DNA of 50,947 bases. Source: Syntrophobacteraceae bacterium. Its GTDB lineage: Bacteria > Desulfobacterota > Syntrophobacteria > Syntrophobacterales > Syntrophobacteraceae. The stretch spans positions 1 through 50,947 of the forward strand of contig JALOPI010000050.1 in assembly GCA_025453975.1 (NCBI GenBank), in the 5' to 3' direction. A program made the translations under genes and the position numbers. Positions 1 through 11,226 of this stretch are shown piece after piece (within the stretch, counting starts at the first letter, position 1; each line of letters opens with the position of its first letter). The notes under the pieces were generated by a model, which was not told the origin of the DNA, ran no database searches, and saw only the letters and a program-made list of their open reading frames with translations.

Positions 1-106
1 TGCCCCGGATCTCAAGGGCCAGATGATCCCCATCACCAGGGAGTATGTGCGTGAGACGCTCCAGGAGATCATCAAGGACGAGGATCTGAGCCGCTACATC
101 CTGTGA
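1..106 (+). CDS. hslU: HslU C-terminus (partial), ATPase subunit of the HslUV protease
   Basis: The window opens inside this gene; only the last 34 residues and the TGA at 104-106 are visible, reading from base 2. The end DEDLSRYIL matches the conserved HslU C-terminal tail (DEDLSRFIL in E. coli), which inserts into HslV and activates the peptidase. HslU is the AAA+ unfoldase of a cytoplasmic ATP-dependent protease. The gap of about 100 bases before argB shows no clear terminator, so read-through into the arginine genes is possible. Identification rests on this short but characteristic tail. Confidence 0.85.
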   Translation, partial: APDLKGQMIPITREYVRETLQEIIKDEDLSRYIL

Positions 107-209
107 GACGCGGGTTCTGGTTTCTGAAAACTGGCTCTTGACTGCAGTCCCCTGCCCCCCCGGTTTGCAGAGGTGGCAGGAGGGTCCGCGAGGGCGGGAG
201 AGGTGACGC

Positions 210-1142
210 ATGGGTCCTACGCCGGAAGACGTGGAAAAACGATGGATCGACAAGGCCGAAATCCTGAGTGAGGCTCTGCCCTACATTCGGCAGTTTTATC
301 GGAAGACCGTGGTCATCAAGTACGGCGGGCACGCCATGGTGGCCGAGGATCTCAAGGAGAGCTTCGCCAGGGACATCGTCCTCATGAAGTATATCGGGCT
401 CAACCCCGTGGTCGTCCACGGCGGGGGGCCTCAGATCGGACGGATGCTCGAGCGCATCGGGAAGAAGAGCGACTTCCTGGCGGGGATGCGGGTGACCGAC
501 GAGGACACCATGGACATCGTGGAGATGGTGCTGGTCGGCAAGCTCAACAAGGAGATCGTCTCCCTCATCAACCGCCATGGGGGACAGGCGGTGGGTCTGA
601 GCGGCAAGGATGCCCAGCTCATCAAGGCCCGAAAGCTCCACGTCTTCCGCTACCAGGGCGACGATCAGCCGCCGGAGATCCTGGACATCGGGCTGGTGGG
701 CGAGGTCCAGAGTGTCAACGTGGAGATCCTGAGGCTCCTGGAGGAGAGTCAGGTCATTCCCGTCATCGCGCCGGTGGGCATGGGCCAGAACGGCGAGACT
801 TACAACATCAACGCCGATCTGGTGGCGGGGCATGTGGCGGGTGCCCTCCAGGCCGAGAAGCTCCTGCTCATGACGGATGTCCAGGGGGCTCTCGACCGCG
901 AAGGCAGGCTCATCTCCAGCATGACGGTGGCCGAGGCCGCCGACGCCCTTCAGGACGAGACCCTCAAGGGCGGCATGATCCCCAAGGTCCAGTGCGCCAT
1001 CGATGCCATCCAGGCCGGCGTGGGCAAGGTTCACATCATCGACGGGCGGGTGCCCCACGCCACGCTGCTGGAGCTCTTCACCGACCACGGCGTGGGCACG
1101 GAGATCACCAAGAAACGGTTCATTGCGAAGATGGAGCTCTGA
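210..1142 (+). CDS. argB: acetylglutamate kinase
   Basis: Phosphorylates N-acetyl-L-glutamate with ATP, the second step of arginine synthesis, in the cytoplasm. The 310-residue protein has the amino acid kinase fold: the N-terminal nucleotide-binding stretch VIKYGGHAM, the VHGGGPQI substrate loop near residue 70 and the C-terminal GGMIPKV motif, all standard for ArgB. The ATG is preceded by GGAGAGG at good spacing. It is the first arginine gene in the window, and argD begins at the base after its stop codon, so the two are co-transcribed. argC and argJ are not in the window. Length is normal for the family. Confidence 0.96.
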   Translation: MGPTPEDVEKRWIDKAEILSEALPYIRQFYRKTVVIKYGGHAMVAEDLKESFARDIVLMKYIGLNPVVVHGGGPQIGRMLERIGKKSDFLAGMRVTDEDTMDIVEMVLVGKLNKEIVSLINRHGGQAVGLSGKDAQLIKARKLHVFRYQGDDQPPEILDIGLVGEVQSVNVEILRLLEESQVIPVIAPVGMGQNGETYNINADLVAGHVAGALQAEKLLLMTDVQGALDREGRLISSMTVAEAADALQDETLKGGMIPKVQCAIDAIQAGVGKVHIIDGRVPHATLLELFTDHGVGTEITKKRFIAKMEL

Positions 1143-2333
1143 ATGGAGGACACGAGGGAGGCTTGCCAGCAGCACATTTGCACGACCTATGCGCGGCTCC
1201 CCGTCACGTTCGTGCGGGGACGGGGCTGCAGGCTCTGGGATGACGAGGGACGGGAGTACCTGGATGGCCTGGCGGGGATCGCCGTCTGCAACCTGGGACA
1301 TTGCCCGCCGGAGGTGACCCGTGTGCTGTGCGAGCAGGCGGATACCCTGGTACACGTCTCGAACCTCTTCTACACCCGGCCACAGGTGCTTCTGGCGGCG
1401 GAATTGACACGTCTTTCTTTTGCAGATAAGGTGTTTTTCTGCAACAGCGGCGCCGAAGCCAACGAGGCCGCCATCAAGCTCGCCCGCAAGTACAGCTGGG
1501 ACCGTTACGGGGCTGGGCGATTCCACGTGGTGAGCATGAAGGACTCCTTCCACGGGCGAACCCTGGCCACCCTTTCGGCCACCGGCCAGTCCAAGGTGCA
1601 CAAGGGCTTCGAGCCGCTGGTGGAGGGGTTCACCTTCGTGGATTTCAATTCCGTGAGGGCGGTCGAGGCGGCCCTTACGGATCGAACGTGTGCCGTGATG
1701 GTGGAGCCCATACAGGCCGAAGGGGGCGTGAACGTGCCGGATCCCGGATACCTGCGGGACCTGAAGGCCCTGTGCCGGGAGCGGGACGTCCTGCTCATCT
1801 TCGATGAGGTCCAGGTGGGAATGGGCCGGACGGGAAGCCTCTTCGCCCACGAGCAGGAGGATGTGACTCCCGACATCATGACGCTGGCCAAGGCTCTGGG
1901 AAACGGGCTGCCCGTCGGGGCGATGCTGGCGGCGCCGGGGGCCGCGGACGCTTTCGTGCCTGGAAGCCATGCCACCACTTTCGGCGGAACCCCGCTGGTG
2001 GCCTCGGTGGCCCTCGAGGTGCTGAAAACCATCTCGAGCCCTGCCTTTCTCGAGGGGGTGCGGTCGGTGGGTGCCTACTTCGCTGGGCGGCTGCGTGAGC
2101 TTCAGGCGCGCCATCCCCTGGTTCGGGAAGTCCGCGGCCGAGGGCTCATCCTGGCCCTGGACCTGGATCGGCCGGCCCAGCACCTGGTGGAGAAATGCCT
2201 TCAGCGCGGCGTCATCATCAACTGCACCCATGAGACGGTGCTCCGATTCGTACCTCCCCTGATCATCGAGACGGAGGACGTGGACCGGCTCATCTCGGTT
2301 CTGGACGAAGCGCTGGGCGAGGAGACGCCATGA
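1143..2333 (+). CDS. argD: acetylornithine aminotransferase
   Basis: PLP enzyme converting N-acetylglutamate semialdehyde to N-acetylornithine; ArgD enzymes often also serve as succinyldiaminopimelate aminotransferase. The 396-residue class-III aminotransferase shows FCNSGAEANEAAIKLAR, the DEVQVGMGRTG segment and the PLP lysine in MTLAKALGNGLPVGAM. Because a dedicated DapL is encoded downstream, a second role in lysine synthesis is not required here. It abuts argB without a gap and its stop overlaps the argF start (ATGA), indicating translational coupling. Confidence 0.95.
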   Translation: MEDTREACQQHICTTYARLPVTFVRGRGCRLWDDEGREYLDGLAGIAVCNLGHCPPEVTRVLCEQADTLVHVSNLFYTRPQVLLAAELTRLSFADKVFFCNSGAEANEAAIKLARKYSWDRYGAGRFHVVSMKDSFHGRTLATLSATGQSKVHKGFEPLVEGFTFVDFNSVRAVEAALTDRTCAVMVEPIQAEGGVNVPDPGYLRDLKALCRERDVLLIFDEVQVGMGRTGSLFAHEQEDVTPDIMTLAKALGNGLPVGAMLAAPGAADAFVPGSHATTFGGTPLVASVALEVLKTISSPAFLEGVRSVGAYFAGRLRELQARHPLVREVRGRGLILALDLDRPAQHLVEKCLQRGVIINCTHETVLRFVPPLIIETEDVDRLISVLDEALGEETP

Positions 2334-3274
2334 AAAGGGACCTTTGCACCATACTCGACCTGACCGCCCAAGAAGTCCAGAGCCTGATCGCCCGAGCGCG
2401 GCAGATGAAGCGGGATTGGACGACGGGGACGCTCGGGCCCTCGCTGGCCGGCAGGGTGTTGGGGCTCATCTTCGTCAAGCCTTCCACCCGCACGCGGGTC
2501 TCCTTCGAGGCCGCCATGTACCGCCTGGGCGGACACTGCATCACCATGACCGAGAGGGACACCCAGATCGGGCGCAAGGAGAGCATGGCCGACACGGCGA
2601 GGGTGCTCTCGCGCTATGTGGACGGCATCATGATCCGAACCTATCGCCATGAGGACGTGGAGGAGCTGGCGCGGTTCGCCACGATCCCGGTCATCAACGG
2701 CCTGACGGACCTTTTTCACCCCTGCCAGGTCCTGAGCGATCTCCTGACCATCGAGGAGCACCGGGGATCCCTGGACGGGCTTCACGTGGCGTGGATCGGG
2801 GACGGAAACAACGTGGCCAACTCCTGGATCAACGCATCCATCCGCCTGGGCTTCACCCTCCACCTGGCCTGTCCTCCCGGTTACGAGCCCGACGCCGGGA
2901 CCCTCGCCCGGTCCCGGTCCGTAGGCCGGGGTAAGGTGGTCCTGACGACGGACCCTTTTGAAGCCGTCGCGGCGGCTGACATCCTCTACACCGACGTCTG
3001 GGCCAGCATGGGACAGGAGTCCGAGGAAGCCGCCCGGAAGACTGTCTTCGCGTCCTACCAGATCAGCACGCGGCTCCTCGAGGCGGCTCCGCCCCACGCG
3101 CGGGTGATGCACTGCCTCCCGGCACATCGTGGTGACGAGATCACCGATGACGTGATGGACGGCCCACGATCCATCGTCTTCGACCAGGCCGAGAACCGGA
3201 TGCACCTCCAGATGGCGCTCATGGAGTGGATGATGAGCCCCTTGGCTTTCGAATCGGCCCTAGCACAGGCATGA
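2330..3274 (+). CDS. argF: ornithine carbamoyltransferase
   Basis: Transfers the carbamoyl group from carbamoyl phosphate to ornithine to form citrulline. The 314-residue protein carries the carbamoyl-phosphate motif STRTRVSFE, the HPCQ motif of the ornithine domain and HCLPAHRG near the C-terminus, which distinguish OTCase from aspartate transcarbamylase. The start overlaps the argD stop by four bases (ATGA). argG follows after 18 bases. Length and motifs are complete. Confidence 0.96.
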   Translation: MKRDLCTILDLTAQEVQSLIARARQMKRDWTTGTLGPSLAGRVLGLIFVKPSTRTRVSFEAAMYRLGGHCITMTERDTQIGRKESMADTARVLSRYVDGIMIRTYRHEDVEELARFATIPVINGLTDLFHPCQVLSDLLTIEEHRGSLDGLHVAWIGDGNNVANSWINASIRLGFTLHLACPPGYEPDAGTLARSRSVGRGKVVLTTDPFEAVAAADILYTDVWASMGQESEEAARKTVFASYQISTRLLEAAPPHARVMHCLPAHRGDEITDDVMDGPRSIVFDQAENRMHLQMALMEWMMSPLAFESALAQA

Positions 3275-3292
3275 AAGGAGGCGTCGCCTCGC

Positions 3293-4492
3293 ATGAAGAT
3301 CGAAAAAGTTGTCCTGGCCTATTCGGGTGGACTGGATACGTCGGTCATTCTCAAATGGCTCATCGAGACCTATGAATGCGAAGTGGTGGCCTTCGCCGCC
3401 GACCTGGGTCAGGCGGAGGAGCTGGACGGACTCGAGGCCAAGGCCCTGGCCACGGGCGCCGTCAAGGCCCGCATCGAGGATCTCCGCGAGGAGTTTGTCC
3501 GGGATTTCATCTTCCCCATGTTCCGGGCCAACGCTCTGTACGAGGGCCACTACCTCCTGGGGACGTCCATCGCCCGGCCCATCATCGCCAAGCACCAGGT
3601 GCGCATCGCCGCCGAGGAAGGCGCCGATGCGGTGAGCCACGGGGCCACGGGCAAGGGCAACGACCAGGTGCGGTTCGAGCTGACTTACACGGCCCTGAGC
3701 CCCGGATTGAAAATCGTGGCTCCCTGGCGCGAATGGAGCCTCAAGTCCCGCACGGCCCTGGTGGATTTCGCCAGGAAGCACGGGATTCCCGTCCCCGTGA
3801 CCCAGGAGAAGCCCTACAGCTCGGACCGCAACATGCTGCACATCAGCTACGAGGGGGGCATCCTCGAGGACCCGTGGCTCGAGCCCCATCCGGACATGTT
3901 CACCCTCACCGTGGATCCGGCGCGGGCACCCGACACCCCCGAAGTCATCGAGATCGATTTCGAGGGGGGCGACCCGGTCGCCATCGACGGCGAGCGGCTG
4001 AGCCCGGCTTCGCTGCTGCAGCGTCTCAACGAGATCGGGGGGCGTCACGGCATCGGCCGGGTGGATCTCGTGGAGAACCGCTACGTGGGCATGAAATCCC
4101 GAGGGGTGTATGAAACGCCCGGCGGCACGGTGCTGCGCGCGGCCCGGCAGGCCGTCGAGTCCCTCACCATGGACCGTGAGGTCATGCAGATCCGGGATTC
4201 CCTGGTTCCGCAATACTCGCGTCTCATCTACAATGGTTTCTGGTTCTCGCCGGAGATGCGGATCCTCCAGGGTCTCATGGATGCTACTCAGGAGAACGTC
4301 TGGGGAACGGCGCGGCTCAAGCTTTACAAGGGCTCGTGCGCGGTGACGGGTCGGAAGTCCGACCGGTCGCTCTACCAGCCGAGCTTCGCCACCTTCGAGG
4401 AGGACACGGTTTACCGGCAGGACGACGCCACGGGCTTCATCCGCCTGAACGGTCTCCGACTGAGGATCGAGTCGCTGGTGCGGGGGCGCTGA
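3293..4492 (+). CDS. argG: argininosuccinate synthase
   Basis: Condenses citrulline and aspartate using ATP to give argininosuccinate. The 399-residue protein starts with the N-type ATP pyrophosphatase loop [15 protein letters not shown] (residues about 9-23) and contains the [13 protein letters not shown] segment typical of ArgG. An AAAGGAGG Shine-Dalgarno sequence (3276-3283) precedes the ATG, followed by a nine-base spacer. Fourth gene of the arg run; argH follows after 84 bases. Confidence 0.97.
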   Translation: MKIEKVVLAYSGGLDTSVILKWLIETYECEVVAFAADLGQAEELDGLEAKALATGAVKARIEDLREEFVRDFIFPMFRANALYEGHYLLGTSIARPIIAKHQVRIAAEEGADAVSHGATGKGNDQVRFELTYTALSPGLKIVAPWREWSLKSRTALVDFARKHGIPVPVTQEKPYSSDRNMLHISYEGGILEDPWLEPHPDMFTLTVDPARAPDTPEVIEIDFEGGDPVAIDGERLSPASLLQRLNEIGGRHGIGRVDLVENRYVGMKSRGVYETPGGTVLRAARQAVESLTMDREVMQIRDSLVPQYSRLIYNGFWFSPEMRILQGLMDATQENVWGTARLKLYKGSCAVTGRKSDRSLYQPSFATFEEDTVYRQDDATGFIRLNGLRLRIESLVRGR

Positions 4493-4576
4493 TGGTTTGG
4501 GCTCCCGATGGTTGCGGGTGGACGTCTCGACGGGCCTTGGGGTCGGACCGCCAGGAGCGATGGAAGGAAACGGCTC

Positions 4577-5977
4577 ATGAGTGAAAAGCCTTGGCAGGGG
4601 CGTTTTGAGCAGCCGACCAATCGACATGTCGAGGAGTACACGGCTTCCATTCAATTCGACAGCCGCCTGTACCGTTACGACATCGAGGGGAGCATCGCCC
4701 ACTGTCGGATGCTTGCGGAATGCGGAATCATCACTCACGAAGAGGCGTCGCTCATCGTCGGCGGTCTGGGAGAGGTGCTACGGGAGATCGACCGCGGGGA
4801 TCTGAGCCTGGACCCGGCGGAAGAAGACATCCACATGGCGGTGGAGCGCCGCCTGATCCAGAAGATCGGAGACGTGGGGGGAAAGCTCCACACGGCCCGA
4901 AGCCGCAACGATCAGATCTGCCTGGACATGCGGCTTTACGTTCGTGATGTGATCCGCCATGGGCGGACCCTGCTTCTGGCGGTGCGGAAGGGATTCGTCG
5001 AGACGGCGTCCCGGTGCATGGGGCTGGTGATGCCGGGCTTCACTCATCTCCAGCATGCCCAGCCCGTCCTCCTGTCCCACCACCTGATGGCCTACTACGA
5101 AATGTTTCGCCGGGACGACGAGCGTCTGGCGGATTGCTTCCGCAGGGCCGATGTTCTGCCCCTGGGAAGCGCGGCCCTGGCGGGCACGTCGTTTCCCATC
5201 GACATGGAGTATACAGCCCGCGCTTTGGGCTTCTCCCGGGTGACCCGGAATTCCATCGATGCCGTCGGCGACCGCGACTACCTCATCGAGCTCGCCGCCG
5301 CGGCCGCCGTGATCATGATGCACGTGAGCCGCCTGGCGGAGGAGCTGATCCTGTGGTCCACGAGCGAGTTCGCATTCGTCGAGATCAGCGACGCGTTCTG
5401 CACGGGATCGAGCATCATGCCTCAAAAGAAGAACCCGGATGTTCCAGAGCTCATGCGGGGCAAGAGCGGGAGAGTTTTCGGCAATCTCATGGCCCTCCTC
5501 GCCCTCACCAAGGGGCTGCCCCTGGCTTACAACCGCGATCTCCAGGAAGACAAGGAGCCCGTGTTCGATACGGCGGATACGGTGCTGAGCACGTTGCGCC
5601 TCCTCGGCCGACTGCTTCCCGAGATCCGGTTCAATGAAGACCGGATGCGCGAGATGGCCGCCCAGGGCTTCACGCTGGCCACCGAGCTGGCGGACTACCT
5701 GGTCCGCAAGGGGCTGCCGTTCCGCAAGGCCCATCACGCCGTGGGACAGATGGTTCAGTATTGCATTCAGAAGGGGAAAGGGCTGGAGGATTGCAGCCTG
5801 GAAGAATTCCGAAGCGTCAGCAAGACATTCGACTCGGATGTCTTCACCTTTCTGGACCTCCGGGCGGCGGTGGACCAGAGGGTCTCCGCCGGCGGCACGG
5901 GCTCGACGCGGGTTGCCGAGGCCATCGCCCTGGCGCGCGAGGAGATTGCGGCGATCGAGCGGGGGCTTGAGGCTTGA
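4577..5977 (+). CDS. argH: argininosuccinate lyase
   Basis: Cleaves argininosuccinate to arginine and fumarate, the last step of the pathway. The 466-residue protein has the fumarase/aspartase-superfamily signature GSSIMPQKKNPDVPEL, with the catalytic-loop serine in that motif, plus TARSRNDQ and the TSFPID region. The reading frame is open upstream to 4508, but this ATG has GGAAGG just before it and starts the normal ArgH N-terminus (MSEKPWQGRFEQP), so it is preferred. The arginine run ends here; the next gene in the same direction is unrelated. Confidence 0.96.
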   Translation: MSEKPWQGRFEQPTNRHVEEYTASIQFDSRLYRYDIEGSIAHCRMLAECGIITHEEASLIVGGLGEVLREIDRGDLSLDPAEEDIHMAVERRLIQKIGDVGGKLHTARSRNDQICLDMRLYVRDVIRHGRTLLLAVRKGFVETASRCMGLVMPGFTHLQHAQPVLLSHHLMAYYEMFRRDDERLADCFRRADVLPLGSAALAGTSFPIDMEYTARALGFSRVTRNSIDAVGDRDYLIELAAAAAVIMMHVSRLAEELILWSTSEFAFVEISDAFCTGSSIMPQKKNPDVPELMRGKSGRVFGNLMALLALTKGLPLAYNRDLQEDKEPVFDTADTVLSTLRLLGRLLPEIRFNEDRMREMAAQGFTLATELADYLVRKGLPFRKAHHAVGQMVQYCIQKGKGLEDCSLEEFRSVSKTFDSDVFTFLDLRAAVDQRVSAGGTGSTRVAEAIALAREEIAAIERGLEA

Positions 5978-6073
5978 GGCATGGGTCTCCCACGTCCCGG
6001 TCCCCTTTTCGGCGGGATCTTGAAGCATGTCATCGAAAGCGGATCGGTCGCTTTCGCGGAAGATGAGGGTCAT

Positions 6074-7168
6074 ATGACGAGCCGGTTTGTTCCAAGCACG
6101 TCCAGGACTGCCCAGGATGCCATGGCCTCGCTGCTGCTCATCATGGCGGCTCTGGCGGCCTCGGGCTGTGCCAACAAGGTTTTTCCCAGACCCATGTCGG
6201 AGACGGTCCGACCCGAGATCAGCGACCTGTCGGCCCTCATCCTCCCTGGAGGGGTGGAGCTGAGCTGGACGGCGCCCGAGGGGGTCAAGGTGACTGAGAA
6301 GGGCTCCTCGCACCGTTTTCTCATTTTGAAGGCTCCCGTGAAATGGGAGAGCCGGAACTGTCCGGACTGCCCCGTGGAGAACCAGTCGGAGGTGCAGCAG
6401 ATCGACCCCGCGGCTCCCCAGCCGGCCCGAAAGGTGGGGGATAAGCTCCTGTGGGAGGACACCGCCGTTTCCAGAAACCAGGCCTATCGTTACCAGATCG
6501 TCATCCAGGACCGCAAGGACCGACCCCAGTCCCAGTCCAACCCGGTCATCGCCAAGGTGGTCCCCGGACCGGGACGCCCGACGAGCTTCGAGGTCGCGCC
6601 CCAGCCCCAGGGCATCATGCTCCAGTGGAGGGCGGCCAAAAAGGATCTGCAGGGCAAGCCCTTGCAGGGGGAGCTGCAGTACGTCATCGAGCGCAGGACG
6701 GGTGGCGGTGAATGGGAGCGCATCACATCGACGCCGGTGCGCGCCAACAACTTCATGGACAAGGCCGTCGCCTCTCAGAACAGCTACGATTACCGGATCA
6801 CGCCTTTCATCCAGTTCGAGGGCGCACTCATCATGGGAGAGTCCGTTGTGTCCGCCAGGACCAAGGCGCCTTCCGCCGTGCCTCCTCCCCCTCCCCGAAC
6901 GGTGTGGATGATCCCGTCCCAGGGAGGCATTGAAGTCCACTGGACGGAGAGCGAAGGCGTGGTGGGGGGCTACCATGTTTATCGCAAGGAAGGCAAGGAG
7001 ATCACCCGTCTCACGGCGGGACCGGTGGACCGTGGCCCCTTCATCGATCGCGCGGTGAAAAAGAACGCGGTCTATTCCTATGCCGTGTCCGCCGTGAACC
7101 CCCAGGCTCAGGAGCAGGAGGGTCTTCTGTCCAGGTGGGTGGAGATCCGCAGCCTGCAGTTTGACTGA
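6074..7168 (+). CDS. fibronectin type III-like lipoprotein
   Basis: Predicted exported lipoprotein of 364 residues. The N-terminus has a hydrophobic stretch (MASLLLIMAALAASGC) ending in a lipobox, LAASGC, so the cysteine about 32 residues in would be lipidated. The rest reads as two or three beta-sandwich modules of fibronectin-III type (VELSWTAPEGVKV, IMLQWRAAKKD, IEVHWTESEGV), with a Cys pair NCPDCP in the first. The frame extends upstream to 5981, but this ATG has GAGGG upstream and gives a proper signal peptide. It sits between argH and lysA although it is no metabolic enzyme; the ligand is unknown. FN3 assignment comes from motif pattern only. Confidence 0.75.
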   Translation: MTSRFVPSTSRTAQDAMASLLLIMAALAASGCANKVFPRPMSETVRPEISDLSALILPGGVELSWTAPEGVKVTEKGSSHRFLILKAPVKWESRNCPDCPVENQSEVQQIDPAAPQPARKVGDKLLWEDTAVSRNQAYRYQIVIQDRKDRPQSQSNPVIAKVVPGPGRPTSFEVAPQPQGIMLQWRAAKKDLQGKPLQGELQYVIERRTGGGEWERITSTPVRANNFMDKAVASQNSYDYRITPFIQFEGALIMGESVVSARTKAPSAVPPPPPRTVWMIPSQGGIEVHWTESEGVVGGYHVYRKEGKEITRLTAGPVDRGPFIDRAVKKNAVYSYAVSAVNPQAQEQEGLLSRWVEIRSLQFD

Positions 7169-7195
7169 AACCTTTCGGGACGGAAGAAATCCGCG

Positions 7196-8449
7196 ATGCA
7201 CCATTTCCGTTATGAGCAGGATGAGCTTTATTGCGAGAAGGTTCCGCTCAGGAAGCTGGCGGACCAGGTGGGAACCCCCAGCTATGTCTACAGTCATGCC
7301 ACCCTGAAGCACCATTTCACGGTTTTTGACAACGCCTTCTCGGGGGTGCCTCACCTCACGTGCTTCGCCATGAAGGCCAGCTCCAATCTGGCCATCCTGA
7401 ATCTCTTCGGCAGCCTGGGGGGTGGCGTGGATATCGTGTCGGGAGGGGAGCTGTACCGGGCCCGCAGGGCTGGGATCCCCGCCGACCGGATCGTTTACTC
7501 GGGGGTGGGCAAGACCGTCCAGGAGATCGACTACGCCCTCAAGGAGAACATCCTCATGTTCAACATCGAGTCCGATCTCGAGCTGGAGGCCATCAACACC
7601 AGGGCCGGGGAGCTGGGGATACGGGCTCGCATCGCCCTCCGTGTGAACCCCGACGTGGATCCCAAGACCCACCCTTACATATCGACGGGGCTCAAGAAGA
7701 ACAAATTCGGCATCGACATCGAGGGGGCTCTCCGCTCCTACCAAAGGGCCAGGGAGCTGGAGCATGTGGAGATCATGGGAGTCGACTGCCACATTGGAAG
7801 TCAGCTGACGGACATCTCCCCCTTCGTGGATGCCCTCAGGCGGCTGAGGGTCCTCATCGAGCGGCTCCAGGACATGGGGATTGCGGTACATTACCTGGAT
7901 CTCGGCGGGGGGCTGGGCATTGTGTACGATCAGGAGTCGCCGCCCCATCCCCATGAGTATGCCGACGCTATCCTGAAGGAGCTGGAGGGCCTTTCCTGTA
8001 CCTTGATTTTCGAGCCTGGCCGCGTTATCGTCGGCAACGCCGGGCTGCTGCTGACCCGCGTCCTTTACACGAAAAAGTCCGCCAGCAAGGATTTCGTCAT
8101 CGTGGACGCCGGGATGAATGACCTGGTCCGGCCAAGCCTTTACGGGTCCTATCATCAGATCCTTCCGGTGGTGAAGAGCGACCGTGACATGCAGGTGGTG
8201 GATGTGGTGGGACCCATTTGCGAGTCCGGGGACTTTCTGGCTCGAGAGCGGGGGCTTCCCATGGTGCTGCCTGGAGACTCCCTCGCGGTCATGAGTGCCG
8301 GAGCCTACGGGTTCACCATGTCCTCCAACTACAACTCGAGGCCGAGAGCCAGTGAGGTTCTGGTCCGGGACGATCAGTATTTCGTGATCCGGAAGCGCGA
8401 GACCCACGAGGATCTCGTGCGCGGCGAGTGGATTCCGGATCTGACTTGA
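7196..8449 (+). CDS. lysA: diaminopimelate decarboxylase
   Basis: PLP enzyme decarboxylating meso-diaminopimelate to L-lysine. The 417-residue fold-type III decarboxylase has the PLP lysine in [13 protein letters not shown] (about residue 60), the HIGSQ motif, the glycine-rich LDLGGGLGI loop and [18 protein letters not shown] and [15 protein letters not shown] complete the active site. First of five lysine/DAP genes in a row; the genes run in nearly reverse pathway order. Length is normal. Confidence 0.96.
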   Translation: MHHFRYEQDELYCEKVPLRKLADQVGTPSYVYSHATLKHHFTVFDNAFSGVPHLTCFAMKASSNLAILNLFGSLGGGVDIVSGGELYRARRAGIPADRIVYSGVGKTVQEIDYALKENILMFNIESDLELEAINTRAGELGIRARIALRVNPDVDPKTHPYISTGLKKNKFGIDIEGALRSYQRARELEHVEIMGVDCHIGSQLTDISPFVDALRRLRVLIERLQDMGIAVHYLDLGGGLGIVYDQESPPHPHEYADAILKELEGLSCTLIFEPGRVIVGNAGLLLTRVLYTKKSASKDFVIVDAGMNDLVRPSLYGSYHQILPVVKSDRDMQVVDVVGPICESGDFLARERGLPMVLPGDSLAVMSAGAYGFTMSSNYNSRPRASEVLVRDDQYFVIRKRETHEDLVRGEWIPDLT

Positions 8450-8534
8450 GACGGCGCCTCGAGCATCCCGGGCCTTCATCTGACGCATCGGACAGCCGGG
8501 GCATGGCCGAGAACGAGAGGAACGGCGGGGTAAT

Positions 8535-9407
<873 letters not shown>

Positions 9408-9426
9408 ACCAGGGAGGGAGGGAATC

Positions 9427-10302
9427 ATGTTTCGAGGGGCAATGGTGGCTATCGTGACGCCGTTCACGGGCGGACAGCTCGATGAAGCGGCACTGCGCGA
9501 TCTGATCGAATTCCAGATTGCCAATGGAACCCACGGCATCATCCCTTGTGGCACCACCGGGGAATCGGCAACCCTTTCGTTCCAGGAGCATGAAAGGGTC
9601 GTGGAGATCACCGTGGAGCAGGTGGCCAGGCGAGTCCCCGTCATAGCGGGCAGCGGTTCCAACAACACGGATGAAGCCATCCGACTGACCAGGCACGCCA
9701 AGGCTGCCGGCGCGGACGGTGCGCTCATGATCAGCCCCTATTACAACAAGCCCACCCAGGAAGGCCTCTACCAGCACTTCCGGAAAGTGGCCGAGGCCGT
9801 GGACATTCCCATCATCCTTTACAATATCCCCGGGCGGACCGCCGTCAACATGGAGCCGGACACCATCGCCCGGCTCGCCAGGATCGACAATATCGTGGGC
9901 GTCAAGGAGGCCTCGGGCAGCATGAAGCAGATCACGGACATCATCGCTCGATGCGGCGAGGGCTTCTCCGTGGTCTCGGGCGAGGATTTCCTGACCTTTC
10001 CGCTGCTTTGCGTGGGCGGCCAGGGGGTCATCTCCGTCACGTCCAACATCGTTCCCAGGGACATGGCGGACCTGTGCAACCAGTTCTTCGAGGGCAGGTT
10101 CGCGGAGGCCCAGAAACTCTTCTACAAGCTGCTCCCCTTGTGCCACGCGCTTTTCTACGAGACCAACCCCGCTCCCGTCAAGGCGGCCCTGGCGATGATG
10201 GGCAAAATCCAAAGCGACGAGGTGCGGCTGCCCCTGGTGCGAATGTCCGACGCCAACCGTGAGCGTCTCGGAAGAGACCTCCAGTCCTATGGACTTCTGT
10301 AG
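9427..10302 (+). CDS. dapA: 4-hydroxy-tetrahydrodipicolinate synthase
   Basis: Condenses pyruvate with aspartate semialdehyde, the committed step to lysine. The 291-residue TIM-barrel protein shows CGTTGESATL, YYNKPTQEGLYQHF, YNIPGRT and the Schiff-base lysine in VGVKEASGS. A GGGAGGGA Shine-Dalgarno sequence precedes the ATG. dapB follows after 26 bases. All features are typical for the family. Confidence 0.96.
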   Translation: MFRGAMVAIVTPFTGGQLDEAALRDLIEFQIANGTHGIIPCGTTGESATLSFQEHERVVEITVEQVARRVPVIAGSGSNNTDEAIRLTRHAKAAGADGALMISPYYNKPTQEGLYQHFRKVAEAVDIPIILYNIPGRTAVNMEPDTIARLARIDNIVGVKEASGSMKQITDIIARCGEGFSVVSGEDFLTFPLLCVGGQGVISVTSNIVPRDMADLCNQFFEGRFAEAQKLFYKLLPLCHALFYETNPAPVKAALAMMGKIQSDEVRLPLVRMSDANRERLGRDLQSYGLL

Positions 10303-10328
10303 CCTGTTCCCACGAAGGAGACGCTGAA

Positions 10329-11132
10329 ATGATCAAGGTCGCGGTGGCCGGAGTGGCCGGCAGGATGGGCTCGCGCATAGCACAGCTCGTCAATGAGGCG
10401 GAAGGCATTGAGCTTGTGGGCGGCTTCGAGCACCCCGATCATCCGGCGTTGGGACGTGAGCTGGCTGAGTGCATTGGCGGACCGGCGCGCGGTCTGACCG
10501 TGTCGGGCTCGGTGACCGATGTGCTGGACCAGGCTGACGTGGTCATCGATTTCACCAGTGCGTCGGCGTCCTGCGCTCACCTGGAGGCGGCGGCCGCGGC
10601 CCGTAAGCCCATGGTCATCGGCTCCACGGGGTTTTCTGCCGAGCAGACGAGGAGGGCCCGGGACCTGGCCCGGGACGTGGCCTGCGTGCTGGCCCCCAAC
10701 ATGAGCATGGGGGTGAACGTCCTGTTCAAGATCGTGGCCGATGTAGCCCGGATGCTCGGCGACGGCTTCGACATCGAGATCGTGGAGGCGCACCACCGTT
10801 TCAAGAAGGACGCACCCAGCGGGACGGCGCTGAAGCTGGCCCAGGTGGCCGCCGAGGCTCTCCGGCGCGACCTGGATCGCGTGGGGGTGTATGCCCGCCA
10901 CGGCATCATCGGCGAGCGGTCCCAGCAGGAGATCGGCATCCAGACGGTCCGGGCCGGAGACATCGTGGGGGAGCACACGGTGACCTTCGGCGGCATGGGG
11001 GAGAGGATCGAGCTGACCCACAGAGCCCACAGTCGCGACAACTTCGCTCGAGGCGCCCTCCGGGCCGCCCGGTGGGTGGTCACCCAGCCCCCCGGCCTTT
11101 ACGACATGCAGAACGTCCTCGGCATCAAGTGA
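10329..11132 (+). CDS. dapB: 4-hydroxy-tetrahydrodipicolinate reductase
   Basis: Reduces the DapA product to tetrahydrodipicolinate with NAD(P)H. The 267-residue protein begins with a Rossmann motif (VAGVAGRMGSRI) and has the family signature EAHHRFKKDAPSGTAL. Start supported by GAAGGAG upstream. Lies between dapA and the aminotransferase that uses its product directly. Confidence 0.96.
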   Translation: MIKVAVAGVAGRMGSRIAQLVNEAEGIELVGGFEHPDHPALGRELAECIGGPARGLTVSGSVTDVLDQADVVIDFTSASASCAHLEAAAAARKPMVIGSTGFSAEQTRRARDLARDVACVLAPNMSMGVNVLFKIVADVARMLGDGFDIEIVEAHHRFKKDAPSGTALKLAQVAAEALRRDLDRVGVYARHGIIGERSQQEIGIQTVRAGDIVGEHTVTFGGMGERIELTHRAHSRDNFARGALRAARWVVTQPPGLYDMQNVLGIK

Positions 11133-11226
11133 CGTCGAGGTGAACCAGCCCCACCGGGGCGGGCCGGGATCTTGACCCGAGCCTTGCAGCATGAATAACT
11201 CACAGATGCCGCAAACGGAGGATTGG

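Noticed and set aside
72-2231. A 719-codon minus-strand open frame opposite argB and argD
   Set aside because: Same GC-bias artefact; no recognisable motif and no sensible ribosome site.
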